Source: Bacillota bacterium
Lineage (GTDB): Bacteria > Bacillota > Clostridia > Christensenellales > CAG-138
Reading direction: 5' to 3'
NCBI GenBank assembly: GCA_023459335.1
Contig: JAEWUO010000013.1
Location: 1 to 64,000 of the forward strand
DNA: 64,000 nucleotides
Below the pieces are notes generated by a model. It was not told the DNA's origin and ran no database searches. It worked only from the letters and a program-made list of their open reading frames with translations. Shown one piece after another: positions 40,983 to 50,573 of this stretch. How positions within the stretch are numbered: the stretch's first letter is position 1; each line of letters starts with the position of its first letter. The translations under genes were made by a program, and so were the position numbers.

Positions 40983-42176
40983 TTACGCGACGGACTTTAT
41001 GGCGCGTCTCTTGGAAACGACGTCGAAGATAACCGCGACCAGCAGAACGAGACCCTTGACGACCTTCTGGAAGTTCGAGTCCACGCCGATGATGTTCATG
41101 CCGAGGTTGAGCACGCCCATGAGCACCGCGCCGACGACCGCGCCGCTGACCTTGCCGATACCGCCGTAAGCCGACGCGCCGCCGATGAAACAGGAACCGA
41201 TTGCGTCGAGCTCATAGTTGGTGCCCGCTGCAGGGTTGGCGGAGGTGAAGCGGGCCGAGACAACGAGCGCCGCGAGCGCCGCGAGGAAAGAAACGTTGAC
41301 ATACGCGGAGAAATAGATACGGTTCGTATTGATGCCGGAAAGCTTCGTCGCTTTCTCGTTTCCGCCGAGTGCGTAGAAGTGGCGCCCGAATGTGGTCTTC
41401 GCCGTGATGTAGGTGTAAATGGCGACGATGACGATGAGCCACAGCAGGATGTACGGCAGTCCTTTATAAAGCGAGAGCTTGTACATGAGCAGCATCACGA
41501 TCGCGCAGATGATCACGATTTTGGAATAGAGCGAAAGCGGTTTCTCCGCCGTGTAACCCTTGCGTTTTTTGTTGATGTTTGTCAGAATCGTCGCGATGAC
41601 GTATACCAGGCAGCACAACACCCCGAAGATGATACAGGAGTATTTCATGACTCCGCTGTCCAGCGCCGGAATGCTGACGTAGTTATTGAAGATGGAAAGA
41701 AAGCTTTCGGAGAAACCGGAAATGGTCAGCCCGCCGAGGATCGCCTGCGCGAGGCCGCGGAACAAGAGCATGCCGGCGAGGGTGACGATGAAAGGCGGGA
41801 CGCGAACGTAAGCGATCCAGAATCCCTGCCAGATGCCGATTGCCACGCCGACGAGCAGGCAGATGATCATCGAAAGATAGATATTCCAGCCGAGATTGAC
41901 CATCAGTACGCCTGCGATTGCGCCGACCAGACAGACCGTCGCACCGACGGAGAGGTCGATGTTCCCGCCGGTCAGGATGCAGAGCAGCATACCGACCGCG
42001 AGAATAACCACGTAGGAGTTCTGCATGATCAGGTTGTTGACGTTTTGCGGCAGGAACATACGTCCTTCCGAACGGATGATGAAAAACAGGTAGACCAGCA
42101 CGAGAGCGATGATCATCGTGTTTTTCAGGAGGAAGGACTTTGTCTTTTCCCAGAGGGCTGCATTATTGCTGCTCAT
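40983..42176 (-). CDS. xylH: Pentose ABC transporter permease (XylH/MmsB type)
   Basis: 397-residue inner-membrane permease of the ribose/xylose (CUT2) class. About ten hydrophobic segments; markers are GGNIDLSVGATVCLVGAIAGV, VRVPPFIVTLAGMLLFRGLAQAI (in pieces) and GTNYELDAIGSCFIGGASAYGGIGKVSGAVVGA (in pieces). Long cytoplasmic/TM insert (about 190-250, LTNINKKRKGYTAEKPLSLYSK) as in XylH-like members. Starts 3 nt after the ATPase gene. The gene symbol rests on the xylA neighbour. Confidence 0.88.
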   Translation of the reverse strand: MSSNNAALWEKTKSFLLKNTMIIALVLVYLFFIIRSEGRMFLPQNVNNLIMQNSYVVILAVGMLLCILTGGNIDLSVGATVCLVGAIAGVLMVNLGWNIYLSMIICLLVGVAIGIWQGFWIAYVRVPPFIVTLAGMLLFRGLAQAILGGLTISGFSESFLSIFNNYVSIPALDSGVMKYSCIIFGVLCCLVYVIATILTNINKKRKGYTAEKPLSLYSKIVIICAIVMLLMYKLSLYKGLPYILLWLIVIVAIYTYITAKTTFGRHFYALGGNEKATKLSGINTNRIYFSAYVNVSFLAALAALVVSARFTSANPAAGTNYELDAIGSCFIGGASAYGGIGKVSGAVVGAVLMGVLNLGMNIIGVDSNFQKVVKGLVLLVAVIFDVVSKRRAIKSVA

Positions 42177-42179
42177 GAT

Positions 42180-43718
42180 TTATGCTCCTTTGTTTACGCT
42201 GAGAATACGGGACATGATGCGTTCCTGCGTGGCGCTGTGCGCGTCCATTTCGCCGACGATCTTGCCCTCGCTCATAACATAGATTCGATCGCACATGCCG
42301 AGCACTTCCGGCATCTCCGATGAAATCATAACGACGGATTTGCCCGCCGCGACGAGGTCATTGATGATGCAATAGATTTCGTATTTCGCACCGACGTCGA
42401 TGCCGCGCGTCGGCTCGTCGAGGATCATGATGTCCGGTTCGGCAAACATCCATTTGGCGAGCAGCACTTTCTGCTGATTTCCGCCGGAGAGGTTACCGAC
42501 GAATTGCTCGACCGTCGGGCTCTTGATACCGAGTTTTTCGCGCATATTCGCGGCCATCTTGTACTCGAGGTCGAGGTCGATGATGTGATGCCGGCTGACT
42601 TTATCGAGCCGGGCAAGCGTGGTGTTGACGCGGATAGGGTTACTTAAAATCAGGCCGTTGCCTTTGCGGTCCTCCGTTACATAAGCCAGACCGTGACGGA
42701 TGGCGTCCCGTTCGCTGGCGAGGGCGACCGGTTTCCCGTGGATTTTTAACGTGCCCTGGATATCGTTGCCGTAGCTCTTTCCGAAGATGCTCATGGCGAG
42801 CTCGGTGCGGCCCGCGCCCATCAGCCCCGCGATGCCGACGACTTCGCCTTTTTTCAGATAGAACGATACGTCGTCCACCACCGTGCGGTCGGAATAGAGC
42901 GCGTGCTGCACGGACCAGTGGTCCACCTCCAGCACGACTTCGTCGGAAACGTGCGATTCGCGCGCGGGGAACCGGCTGGTCAGCTCGCGGCCGACCATGC
43001 CGCGGATGATGCGGCCTTCGTCGACCGCGGCTTCGGCCATGTCGAGCGTTTCGATCACAGCGCCGTCGCGGATAATGGTGATCTGGTCCGCGACATAGGC
43101 GATTTCGTTGAGCTTATGGGAGATGATAATCGAGGTGACGCCTTTTTTCTTGAATTCTTTCAGCAGGTTCAGGAGCTTCATCGAATCGCTTTCGTTCAGC
43201 GATGCGGTGGGTTCGTCCAGTATCAGCAGCTGCACGTTTTTCGAGAGCGCTTTTGCGATCTCGACGAGCTGCTGCTTGCCGACGCTGATATCCTTGATCA
43301 GCGTATGCGAGGACTCGTGCAGACCGACGACCTGCAAGAGCTCGTCGGCTTTTGCGTAGGTTTCGTTCCAGTTGATGCTCAAGGCGCTGCCGCGTTCATT
43401 GCCGAGGAACATGTTTTCGGCGATGGAGAGGTAAGGAACCAGCGCCAGTTCCTGATGGATGATGACGATGCCGCGGCTTTCGCTGTCGCGAATCTTCTGG
43501 AAATGACAGGGCTTGCCATTATAAATAATATCGCCCTGATAACTGCCATACGGATAGATACCGGAAAGGACGTTCATCAGCGTCGACTTTCCGGCACCGT
43601 TTTCACCTACGACGCCGTGGATTTCACCGCGGCGAACATCAAGACTCACGTCGTCAAGCGCCTTGACCCCGGGAAACTCCTTGGTAATATGCTTCATTTC
43701 CAGAATTAGATCCGACAT
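42180..43718 (-). CDS. xylG: Pentose ABC transporter ATPase with two cassettes (XylG/MmsA type)
   Basis: 512-residue cytoplasmic protein of two fused ATPase cassettes. First: Walker A GENGAGKST, signature-like SVGKQQLVEIAKAL, Walker B LLILDEPTASL. Second: GLMGAGRTEL (degenerate Walker A usual for this family), LSGGNQQKVLLAKWM, IMILDEPTRGIDVGAK. Powers the CUT2 permease. SD GGAGG before ATG 43718. 197 nt after the binding-protein gene, with a strong hairpin between. Confidence 0.92.
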   Translation of the reverse strand: MSDLILEMKHITKEFPGVKALDDVSLDVRRGEIHGVVGENGAGKSTLMNVLSGIYPYGSYQGDIIYNGKPCHFQKIRDSESRGIVIIHQELALVPYLSIAENMFLGNERGSALSINWNETYAKADELLQVVGLHESSHTLIKDISVGKQQLVEIAKALSKNVQLLILDEPTASLNESDSMKLLNLLKEFKKKGVTSIIISHKLNEIAYVADQITIIRDGAVIETLDMAEAAVDEGRIIRGMVGRELTSRFPARESHVSDEVVLEVDHWSVQHALYSDRTVVDDVSFYLKKGEVVGIAGLMGAGRTELAMSIFGKSYGNDIQGTLKIHGKPVALASERDAIRHGLAYVTEDRKGNGLILSNPIRVNTTLARLDKVSRHHIIDLDLEYKMAANMREKLGIKSPTVEQFVGNLSGGNQQKVLLAKWMFAEPDIMILDEPTRGIDVGAKYEIYCIINDLVAAGKSVVMISSEMPEVLGMCDRIYVMSEGKIVGEMDAHSATQERIMSRILSVNKGA

Positions 43719-43857
43719 GTTTTTCCTCCAAGATGCGAGTTTACGTGCTTCGAAACAAGAATGAGAAACCGTCCGCGCGACGGCCCCCGCAGAAATTTCG
43801 CTGTGCCAGCGTTTGTTTCTGACATACTGAAATCCCGACGGGAAGCGAAAAACTGGC

Positions 43858-43887
43858 GAAGGGCGGGCGGGAGACCGCCCGCCCTTC
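43858..43887 (-). promoter_or_regulatory. Intercistronic hairpin after the binding-protein gene
   Basis: GAAGGGCGGGCGG (43858-43870), GAGA tetraloop, CCGCCCGCCCTTC (43875-43887): a 13-bp perfect stem 28 bases after the binding-protein stop. Only T5 at some distance on the minus strand, so probably a partial terminator or mRNA stabiliser that keeps binding-protein levels above ATPase and permease. Confidence 0.7.
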
Positions 43888-43915
43888 GACCGGAATAACC
43901 GGTTATAACGCGAGA

Positions 43916-44974
43916 CTATTTGAGCTGATCCGCTTTGTAGTAACCGGAATCGATCAGCAGCTCTTTGTAGTTGTTGATGTCTGCAAATACCGGTTTGCAG
44001 AGGTAGGTCGGGACGACCTTCACGCCGTTGTTATACGTCGTTGTGTCGTTGGTTTCCGGGGTCTTGCCGGCGAGCAGGTCGCTGGCCATCTGGACGGTCT
44101 GCGCCGCGAGCGTACGGGTGTCCTTGAAGATGGACATGGACTGTTTGCCCGCGATGATATCCTTCGTGTTGGCGATGTCGCAGTCCTGACCGGTGACGAT
44201 CGGATACTTGCCGGTGTAGGAGCTGGCCAGAGCGTTCGTTACGCCCTTGGCGGTGGAGTCGTTGGAGCAGAGGCAAGCGTCGAGCTGCGTTCCGTCTGCA
44301 TAGAAGGACGCGAGGATGGCTTCCATGCGGGCCTGGGAGGTCTCGGTGCTCCAGGCGGGCGTTGCGACTTCTTCAAACTTGACCTGGCCGGAGGGGACTT
44401 TCACCACGCCGCTGTCGATGAACGGCTGGATGACGTCAATGGCGCCCTGATAGAAATAGAGGGCGTTGTTGTCGGCCGGGTCGCCCGCGGTGATCTCGAT
44501 GTTGTAGCTGCCGCCGGCGTCGAGCTTGAGCTGATCCTTGATGTACTGGCCCTGAATGGTGCCGACCATGTAGTTGTCGAACGTGCAGTAATAGCTGACG
44601 GCGTCGGTGTCCATGATCAGGCGGTCATATGCGATGACATAGATGCCCGCATCCTTGGCGGAAGCGAGAACCTGGGTCAGCGTTTTGCCGTCGATGGCCG
44701 CGATGACGAGAACTTTCACGCCTGCGGAGATCATGTTCTCAATTTGGCTGACCTGCGTGTTGACTTCGTTGTTGGCATATTGCAGGTCTACTTTGTAACC
44801 GGCGGCTTCGAACTTCTCTTTCATGTTCGCGCCGTCCTGATTCCAACGCTGGAGATCCTGGGTGGGCATCGAGATGCCGACGAACTTGTCGTTCTTGCCG
44901 CTCGTGCCGCCCGCGCACGCTGCCATAGAGAACAGCAATGCCACGACTAGGAGTACGGTAATGACCTTCTTCAT
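43916..44974 (-). CDS. xylF: ChvE/XylF-type sugar-binding lipoprotein
   Basis: 352-residue extracytoplasmic binding protein. Signal peptide with lipobox MAAC (Cys about 20), then a periplasmic-binding-protein type I fold: KFVGISMPTQDLQRWNQDGANMKEKF (in pieces), VLVIAAIDGKTLTQVLASAKDAGIYVIAYDRLI (in pieces), DACLCSNDSTAKGVTNAL, TGQDCDIANTKDIIAGKQSMSIFKDTR (in pieces). The sequence is of the xylose/multiple-sugar ChvE group. First gene of the transporter transcript; expression is presumably controlled by the sensor genes upstream. Confidence 0.9.
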   Translation of the reverse strand: MKKVITVLLVVALLFSMAACAGGTSGKNDKFVGISMPTQDLQRWNQDGANMKEKFEAAGYKVDLQYANNEVNTQVSQIENMISAGVKVLVIAAIDGKTLTQVLASAKDAGIYVIAYDRLIMDTDAVSYYCTFDNYMVGTIQGQYIKDQLKLDAGGSYNIEITAGDPADNNALYFYQGAIDVIQPFIDSGVVKVPSGQVKFEEVATPAWSTETSQARMEAILASFYADGTQLDACLCSNDSTAKGVTNALASSYTGKYPIVTGQDCDIANTKDIIAGKQSMSIFKDTRTLAAQTVQMASDLLAGKTPETNDTTTYNNGVKVVPTYLCKPVFADINNYKELLIDSGYYKADQLK

Positions 44975-45202
44975 GATTTTGGTTTCTCCTCCTTACGATG
45001 TGATGTGTTTGATGTGCCTACTTGGCTGTATCTACAAGCTATCACAGCGATTTGCACTCATAAATAGGACATATCCGTGAAATTCTGCTTAATATTGGCT
45101 TATTTTTTACTACTTTGTTAAGAACACGTACTATATTGCGATACGAAGCAAACAGGAGAGCAAAAAAATCCAGCACAACAATAGAATGCTAACAAAACGA
45201 CA

Positions 45203-45227
45203 AAACGCCCGGACAAATGCCCGGGCG
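45203..45227 (-). terminator. Terminator of the sensor operon
   Basis: Minus strand: CGCCCGGG, loop CATTTG, TCCGGGCG, then TTTT. It separates the sensing genes from the transporter genes. The remaining 45000-45200 is AT-rich and should contain the activated transporter promoter; no clear regulator repeats were identified. Confidence 0.75.
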
Positions 45228-45262
45228 CGGTGAAGAGACGGATGGAGCGATATTCGGCAGAA

Positions 45263-46312
45263 TCAGCCGAGGTTCAGATAGACCTGCTCGCGGCGATGGA
45301 AGCCGCCGTTGATGATAACTTCGTCAATATTGTCCCGCGTCACCATGATCGGCGATAACTTCTCGTACGGCACATAGTAGGTTCCGTCGAAAATTGCGGT
45401 GGAAGTTTCGATTTTTTCTCCGCTTATCATACGCACGACGAACTCGGCGGCTTCTTTGGCGAGCTTCTCGACCGGCTTATACACGGTCATAAGCTGCGTG
45501 CCTTCGACGATTCGCTGGCAGGCGGCGAGATCCGCGTCCTGACCGACGAGTTTGACGTCGCTCGCGAGCCGGTGCTCGGAGAGCGCGAGAAACGCCTGGC
45601 TGGCCAGGTCGTCGTTCCCGCAGCGCACGCCTTCAAACGTCATCCCCTCCGAAATCGCCCTGTTGACCGCGTTATAGGCGGTTTCCGCGAGCCAGTTCGG
45701 CGCGTATTCCTGAAGAATAACGTGCAGGCCGCTCTTGCTGACGACGTTGTCGAAGCCCTGCTGCGCCTGCGCGACATTCTGGTCCGTAGGCGAACCGGCG
45801 ATGCTCAGGATGTTTCCGCCGCTCGGGATATTCGCCACAAGCGCCTCGGCCATCATCGTTCCGACCATCTCGTTATCGAAGGAAATATAGAGGTCCGCAT
45901 TCGCGTTCATGACGAGACGGTCGTAGGAGATAACGTAGATACCCGCGTCGTGCGCTTTTTGCACGATCTGCGCAAGTCCGTAACAATCCACGGCGACGAC
46001 CACGATGGCGTCCACGCCTTTTTGAATGAAGTATTCGATTTGGGAGATCTGCTCCTGCGAGTCGCCGTTTGCAATCTGCACGTTGACTTCGGCGCCGAGT
46101 TCGCTCGCGGTGGATACGAAGACATCCCGGTCGCGCTGCCAGCGTTCGATCAGGAATGAGTCGAAGGACATGCCGATGAGCGGCTTTCTCTCACCGCTGG
46201 GCTCCTTGCTCGCTTCCGTGTTTCCGCCCGCGCAGCCCGCCGGGGAAACGAACGCGAGCGCAAGCACGGCCAGCAGGGAAAAAACGCGCCTGCATATTTG
46301 AATCGCTTTCAT
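45263..46312 (-). CDS. Second sugar-binding lipoprotein in the sensor operon
   Basis: 349-residue lipoprotein: lipobox SPAGC, then a type I periplasmic-binding fold (PLIGMSFDSFLIERWQRDRDVF, AIVVVAVDCYGLAQIVQKAHDAGIYVISYDRLVM in pieces, CGNDDLASQAFLALSEHRL, GQDADLAACQRIVEGTQLMTVYK in pieces). It is related to the ChvE-like protein at 43916 but lies in the sensor transcript, 36 nt after the response regulator gene. GGAGGCGGG fits ATG 46312; a longer frame starts at 46336. It may feed the sensor or broaden ligand capture. Confidence 0.85.
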   Translation of the reverse strand: MKAIQICRRVFSLLAVLALAFVSPAGCAGGNTEASKEPSGERKPLIGMSFDSFLIERWQRDRDVFVSTASELGAEVNVQIANGDSQEQISQIEYFIQKGVDAIVVVAVDCYGLAQIVQKAHDAGIYVISYDRLVMNANADLYISFDNEMVGTMMAEALVANIPSGGNILSIAGSPTDQNVAQAQQGFDNVVSKSGLHVILQEYAPNWLAETAYNAVNRAISEGMTFEGVRCGNDDLASQAFLALSEHRLASDVKLVGQDADLAACQRIVEGTQLMTVYKPVEKLAKEAAEFVVRMISGEKIETSTAIFDGTYYVPYEKLSPIMVTRDNIDEVIINGGFHRREQVYLNLG

Positions 46313-46348
46313 ATGCCCGCCTCCGATCGGTTGCAAAATGGGGTGCGA

Positions 46349-47947
46349 TCAGACTTCCGCAATCTTGAGCACCTGATCGCGGTATTCCGTCGGGGTTACT
46401 CCCTCAAACCGCTTGAACAGCCGCGAGAAATAATTCGGGTCGTTGTAACCAACCTCGTTGCAGATGTTCTTTACGTTGAGGCGACCGTCCGCGAGAAGCT
46501 GTTTAGCGGTTTCGATCCGCTTGAGCGTAAGATAGTTGATATAGTTTTCTCCCACCTGCTCCTTAAAAAGCTTGCTGAAATAATAGGGACTGACGTGCAC
46601 TTCGCGGCTGACTTCCTCGAGCGTAAGATCGCGGCTGAAGTTCCGGTCGATGAACGCGCGCGCCTTGGAGATGACACGGTTTGCCTTCTCATCCGCCTTT
46701 GTTGAGACATTTCGCGCGCTTTCGGCAATTTTCCGGAGGAACCAACTCTTCAGTTCCTCGTAGTTTTCCGCGGCGAGCACGGTCTGCAGGTAATCGTCCC
46801 GGTCGAGGAAGTGGTATTTCATCCCGCCCTCGTGAAACACGCTGTATTCCGCGCGCATGACGAATTCCAGCACTTTCAGACGGATCGCCATATCGTGGTC
46901 GGGGTACCGCTCCACCATCCAGCGAAAGAAGAGTTCCGCGTCCGCCACCGCGCCCGGCGCATCCCCTTTGAGGATCATCTCCTCCAGGTGTTTTTCCCGT
47001 TCCGCGGGGTAACCCGTTTCAAAATCCGGCGCGATAGGCAGGTCGTTAAAGTGGGATACGATGCCCTTGCAGTGCTTGACGGCCTTCACGGCCTGAGAAT
47101 AGCTTTCGCAGAGACGGTCCATCGATACGGTTGCGCCGATGCCGAGCTTGCACTCCACACCGATTTTATCCTCCACGCGGTGCGCGAGCGCGCGGCCCTG
47201 CTCGATCAAGAGAAGCCGCTCGTAATATTCGTTCTCCGGTTCCGCAGCGGGCCGTACGATGATGATGCGGTTCGCCATTGCCGGGCCGACTACGCTGACG
47301 AACGATTCCTTGACGAGTCCGCGGATCGAGGCGTACATTTCGCTCGCCTTGATGTCCAGTTCGAGCATATCCCCGTCGATCTTGCGGGTCAGCTCCAGAA
47401 CCATGACCGTCGCGTGTGTCGAATCGATGCCAAGCATGTCGAAGAGGCGGGCATACGCCGCCGGATCGTCACTCTGCATGAGCAGCATGAACACGAAGCT
47501 GCTTTCGAGTACCGGCAGCATGTTTTCCATCCGCTCGCGCGTCTTCAGCGCCACCGTTCGCGCTTTGTGTTCCGCGTCCACCTTGTTCATGGCGCGGCGC
47601 AGCACATCCGAAAACACCATGCGGTTGACGGGCTTGGTGAGAAACTCAAACACCGAAAGCCGGATTGCCTCCTTGGCGTACTCAAATTTATCGTATGCGG
47701 TAAGCACGATAAACAGGATGCCGGGGGAGGTTGCCTGGATTGCCTGAATGGCTTCCATGCCGTTGATGCCAGGCATACGGATGTCCATCACCGCGATATC
47801 CGGACGGAACCGTTCGGACAGCTGCACCGCGTCGTAGCCGGTCTTCGCCGTCTCGACGGAGCACTGCCCGGGAAAATTTTTTTCGAGGATGAACGTAAGC
47901 GCGTCGAGCTCGATGCCTTCGTCGTCCGCCAGAAGAATCTTATACAT
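46349..47947 (-). CDS. YesN-type response regulator with AraC DNA-binding domain
   Basis: 532-residue cytoplasmic regulator. Receiver domain 1-120 with Asp55 (IAVMDIRMPG) and the acidic pair in LLADDEG; a central region of about 300 residues; a C-terminal AraC HTH pair (DLTLEEVSREVHVSPYYFSKLFKEQ and NVKNICNEVGYNDPNYFSRLFKRFEGVTPTEY, in pieces). Presumably activates the sugar transporter transcript when phosphorylated. GAGGAAC points to ATG 47947 rather than the upstream in-frame ATG at 47983. Confidence 0.93.
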   Translation of the reverse strand: MYKILLADDEGIELDALTFILEKNFPGQCSVETAKTGYDAVQLSERFRPDIAVMDIRMPGINGMEAIQAIQATSPGILFIVLTAYDKFEYAKEAIRLSVFEFLTKPVNRMVFSDVLRRAMNKVDAEHKARTVALKTRERMENMLPVLESSFVFMLLMQSDDPAAYARLFDMLGIDSTHATVMVLELTRKIDGDMLELDIKASEMYASIRGLVKESFVSVVGPAMANRIIIVRPAAEPENEYYERLLLIEQGRALAHRVEDKIGVECKLGIGATVSMDRLCESYSQAVKAVKHCKGIVSHFNDLPIAPDFETGYPAEREKHLEEMILKGDAPGAVADAELFFRWMVERYPDHDMAIRLKVLEFVMRAEYSVFHEGGMKYHFLDRDDYLQTVLAAENYEELKSWFLRKIAESARNVSTKADEKANRVISKARAFIDRNFSRDLTLEEVSREVHVSPYYFSKLFKEQVGENYINYLTLKRIETAKQLLADGRLNVKNICNEVGYNDPNYFSRLFKRFEGVTPTEYRDQVLKIAEV

Positions 47948-47988
47948 AGTTCCTCGCTCTTGTTCGGTTTCTGTATGGGTCAAATCGG

Positions 47989-49497
47989 TTACAGTTCGTG
48001 TATCCCATGCTTTGGAATGATGATCGTCACGGCGGTGCCGCGGCCGGGGCCGCCGCTACGGATTTCAAACACGTCGTGGATGCCGAAATAGATGCGCAGG
48101 CGTTCGATGACGTTTTTCAGCCCCGTTCCGCGGTGCTGCTGCCCGTCCATTTGGATGGCGACCGGCTGGCCGACGAGGATGGCTTCAATTTCTTCCTGCG
48201 TCATGCCTTTGCCGTTGTCGGCAATGGTGACCAAAATGCGCTCGTCCTCTTCGCATGCGGTGAGTTCGATGCGCTTTTCCCATTTTACGTCCCGCAGGCC
48301 GTGATTGATCGCGTTTTCGACGATCGGCTGGAGGATGACGCCCGGCAGCGAGATATGGCTCACGAGTCCCTCGATGCGCTTGATATATCGGATTTCGTCG
48401 GAGAAACGCACGTTGATGATGTGCAGATAGGTTTCCACCTGGCTGATCTCATCCGCAAGGCTGGAAGTCTGGCCTGTATGTTTGACGCTGTAACGGAAGA
48501 AATCCGCAAGGTTCTCGATGAAGAGCGTGGTTTTCTCCGCGCCTTCCATCATGGCAAGCTGCGCGCCGGCGTTGAGCGTGTTGTAGAGAAAATGCGGGTT
48601 GATCTGGGACTGCAAAAAGATCAGCTGGCTTTCCTTCAGGCTGTTCTCCATGCGCAGCTGGGTTTCCTTGAGCCGGCTTTCCTCCGCCATTCTGGTCTTA
48701 ATCTGATCCACGTGCTCCTGCAGGCTGTCCGTCATCTGGTTAAACGCGTCGGCGAGCACGCCGACTTCATCCCGCGTTTCCACCGCGATAAAATCGATAT
48801 CGAAGTCGCCCATGCCGACCTGTTCCGCCTGGCGGGCCAGCTTGGTCAGCGGCTTGGTGATGGAACCCGTCAGCAGCAACAGCACGGCCATATTCCCCGT
48901 AATGGCGACGAACAGGATGACCGTGCTGAAGGTCTGCATGTATCCGAGCGACGTGCGGAGAGTATTGTAACTCTCAGCGTTCGTTTTAAACCGCGCGTTA
49001 TTGAGCTCGTTGATGGAGGTTTCCAGATAACCGTAGAGCCTGCTGGCTTCTTCGTAGACGGAGCGGTACTGCTCCACGTCCCGCCCGCGCTTGGCGGCGA
49101 CCGCCGAAGCGGCGAGCCTCAGATATTCTTCCGATATGCTGCGGATGTTTTTTTCGGTCAGCTTCAGCTCGTTGTCCGTCGGGCGGTCGTTCAGGTTTGC
49201 GATCTGAGCGGTGTACGACTGTTCGCTCAGATAATAATCGTTCAGCGCCGCCGTGCTTTTCGTATTGAGATAGCGGAACATATTCGTCTGTACGTCGCTC
49301 AGCGATTCCATGAGTTGATTCAGGCTGATGTTGCTCGCATATACCTTGTCGATGTTGCTCACGACGCCGTTGATGCTGATGTGCATGTAGATATTGACGA
49401 ACGCGACCATAAACATGCTGAACGCGAACACGAGCACGAGCTTCGAGCGCAGAGGCATATTCATGAATTGTCGTTGTGCGCGCGTGAGCAGCTTCAT
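47989..49497 (-). CDS. YesM/LytS-like sensor histidine kinase
   Basis: 502-residue membrane kinase. Membrane segments at about 18-40 and 188-211 flank an outer sensor region of about 145 residues; then HAMP (about 212-264), coiled linker, His-kinase domain with phospho-acceptor His302 (QSQINPHFLYNTLN), N-box LQPIVENAINHGL and G-box TIADNGKGM. It overlaps the anchored binding protein gene upstream by 4 nt, so kinase and sugar sensor are made together. SD GGAGGAGGG lies within the upstream gene. Confidence 0.93.
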   Translation of the reverse strand: MKLLTRAQRQFMNMPLRSKLVLVFAFSMFMVAFVNIYMHISINGVVSNIDKVYASNISLNQLMESLSDVQTNMFRYLNTKSTAALNDYYLSEQSYTAQIANLNDRPTDNELKLTEKNIRSISEEYLRLAASAVAAKRGRDVEQYRSVYEEASRLYGYLETSINELNNARFKTNAESYNTLRTSLGYMQTFSTVILFVAITGNMAVLLLLTGSITKPLTKLARQAEQVGMGDFDIDFIAVETRDEVGVLADAFNQMTDSLQEHVDQIKTRMAEESRLKETQLRMENSLKESQLIFLQSQINPHFLYNTLNAGAQLAMMEGAEKTTLFIENLADFFRYSVKHTGQTSSLADEISQVETYLHIINVRFSDEIRYIKRIEGLVSHISLPGVILQPIVENAINHGLRDVKWEKRIELTACEEDERILVTIADNGKGMTQEEIEAILVGQPVAIQMDGQQHRGTGLKNVIERLRIYFGIHDVFEIRSGGPGRGTAVTIIIPKHGIHEL

Positions 49498-50573
49498 TTG
49501 CCCTCCTCCGATTCCGCGAGCAGCGTGCGATACGCCGAAACATTATCGGCGGTAACCAGCGTAAGCGTAACAGGCGTGAAGTCGCTCGTGCGGTTGACTT
49601 CCAGATATTCCATCAACGCGTCCACGCAGGACGCGCCGACGCGGTGCGCGTCCACGGCGACGGTCGCCTGAATGACGCGCTTTTCCACGGCGGTCAGAAT
49701 TTCGTCCGAGTCGTAGTAACCGAGAATCTGAATCTGGCCGACTTTATTATGGTCGACCACTGCCTGATAAGCGCAGATGGTGTTTGTCGCGTTCAGGCAG
49801 ACCAGAACATTCGGGGCGTAGGTTTTACCCAGCTGAGGAGGCGTGTCCTTATCCGGCGACTGCGAAGGGATGGTGACGACGAGTTCACGGATGGCCTCTT
49901 CGGCGGAGAACACGTTGCTGTTTTCGATGGTGACCATGTCCAGCGTGGCGTTGGTATTTTCAAGGCTTTCCTTGATGCTGGAGTAAACGATATTCTGCGT
50001 GTTTTCCGACACATCGTTTCCGAAGAGCAGCACCGCGTGACAGGGATTCGGCGATTGCTGCATGGCAGTACGCACCTGCTGTCCGTAAAGCTGGCCCAGG
50101 TCGTAGCTGTTGTAGCCGACGAAACCCTGCCGGCCGCTGCCGGCCGCGTCCGTCATGACGGTGATGACGGGGATGCCGCTGTCGATGGCGCGCGCGATCA
50201 GCGCGCTGACTTCGGCGGAACCGTCGGGCTGCACCAGGATGCCGTCCACTTTGGCAGTAATCGCCATCTCTAAAAGAGTCGTGAGCGGAAACTGCTCCGT
50301 CAGCGAGCTTCCGACCCATTCCACATATACGTTGCGGTTTGCGCCTTCATCCTTTGCCGCGAGCCAGACGTTTTTCCAGAACGGGTCGTCGTTGGATTCC
50401 GTCACCATCGCGATATGATAGGTATAAAAGCGTGTGCCGCCCGTGTCCAGATTGAACGTGCGCGCAATCAGCGCGCGGTAAACATACATGCTCGCCAAAG
50501 TGACAATCGCCATGATGACGATGGCAAGGATCGACAGATTCGCTTTTTGATAAGAGGAATGTTTGTTTTGCAT
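49494..50573 (-). CDS. Membrane-anchored periplasmic sugar-binding sensor (XylFII-like)
   Basis: 359 residues. An uncleaved N-terminal membrane segment (about 14-34, no lipobox Cys) anchors a type I periplasmic-binding fold: YHIAMVTESNDDPFWKNVWLAAKDEG (in pieces), VDGILVQPDGSAEVSALIARAIDSGIPVITVMTD (in pieces), LGYYDSDEILTAVEKRVIQATVAVDAHRVG (in pieces). Directly upstream of and overlapping the histidine kinase gene. The order matches XylFII-LytS-YesN of clostridia, in which the anchored protein senses D-xylose for the kinase. The frame runs further upstream, but AGGACGAG fits ATG 50573. Confidence 0.85.
   Translation of the reverse strand: MQNKHSSYQKANLSILAIVIMAIVTLASMYVYRALIARTFNLDTGGTRFYTYHIAMVTESNDDPFWKNVWLAAKDEGANRNVYVEWVGSSLTEQFPLTTLLEMAITAKVDGILVQPDGSAEVSALIARAIDSGIPVITVMTDAAGSGRQGFVGYNSYDLGQLYGQQVRTAMQQSPNPCHAVLLFGNDVSENTQNIVYSSIKESLENTNATLDMVTIENSNVFSAEEAIRELVVTIPSQSPDKDTPPQLGKTYAPNVLVCLNATNTICAYQAVVDHNKVGQIQILGYYDSDEILTAVEKRVIQATVAVDAHRVGASCVDALMEYLEVNRTSDFTPVTLTLVTADNVSAYRTLLAESEEGK

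Noticed and set aside
40839..42323. 494-codon plus-strand frame over the sugar permease gene
   Set aside because: Asp/Glu/His-rich antisense shadow of a membrane protein gene.
47998..49671. 557-codon plus-strand frame over the histidine kinase gene
   Set aside because: Antisense shadow; the kinase on the minus strand has all expected motifs.
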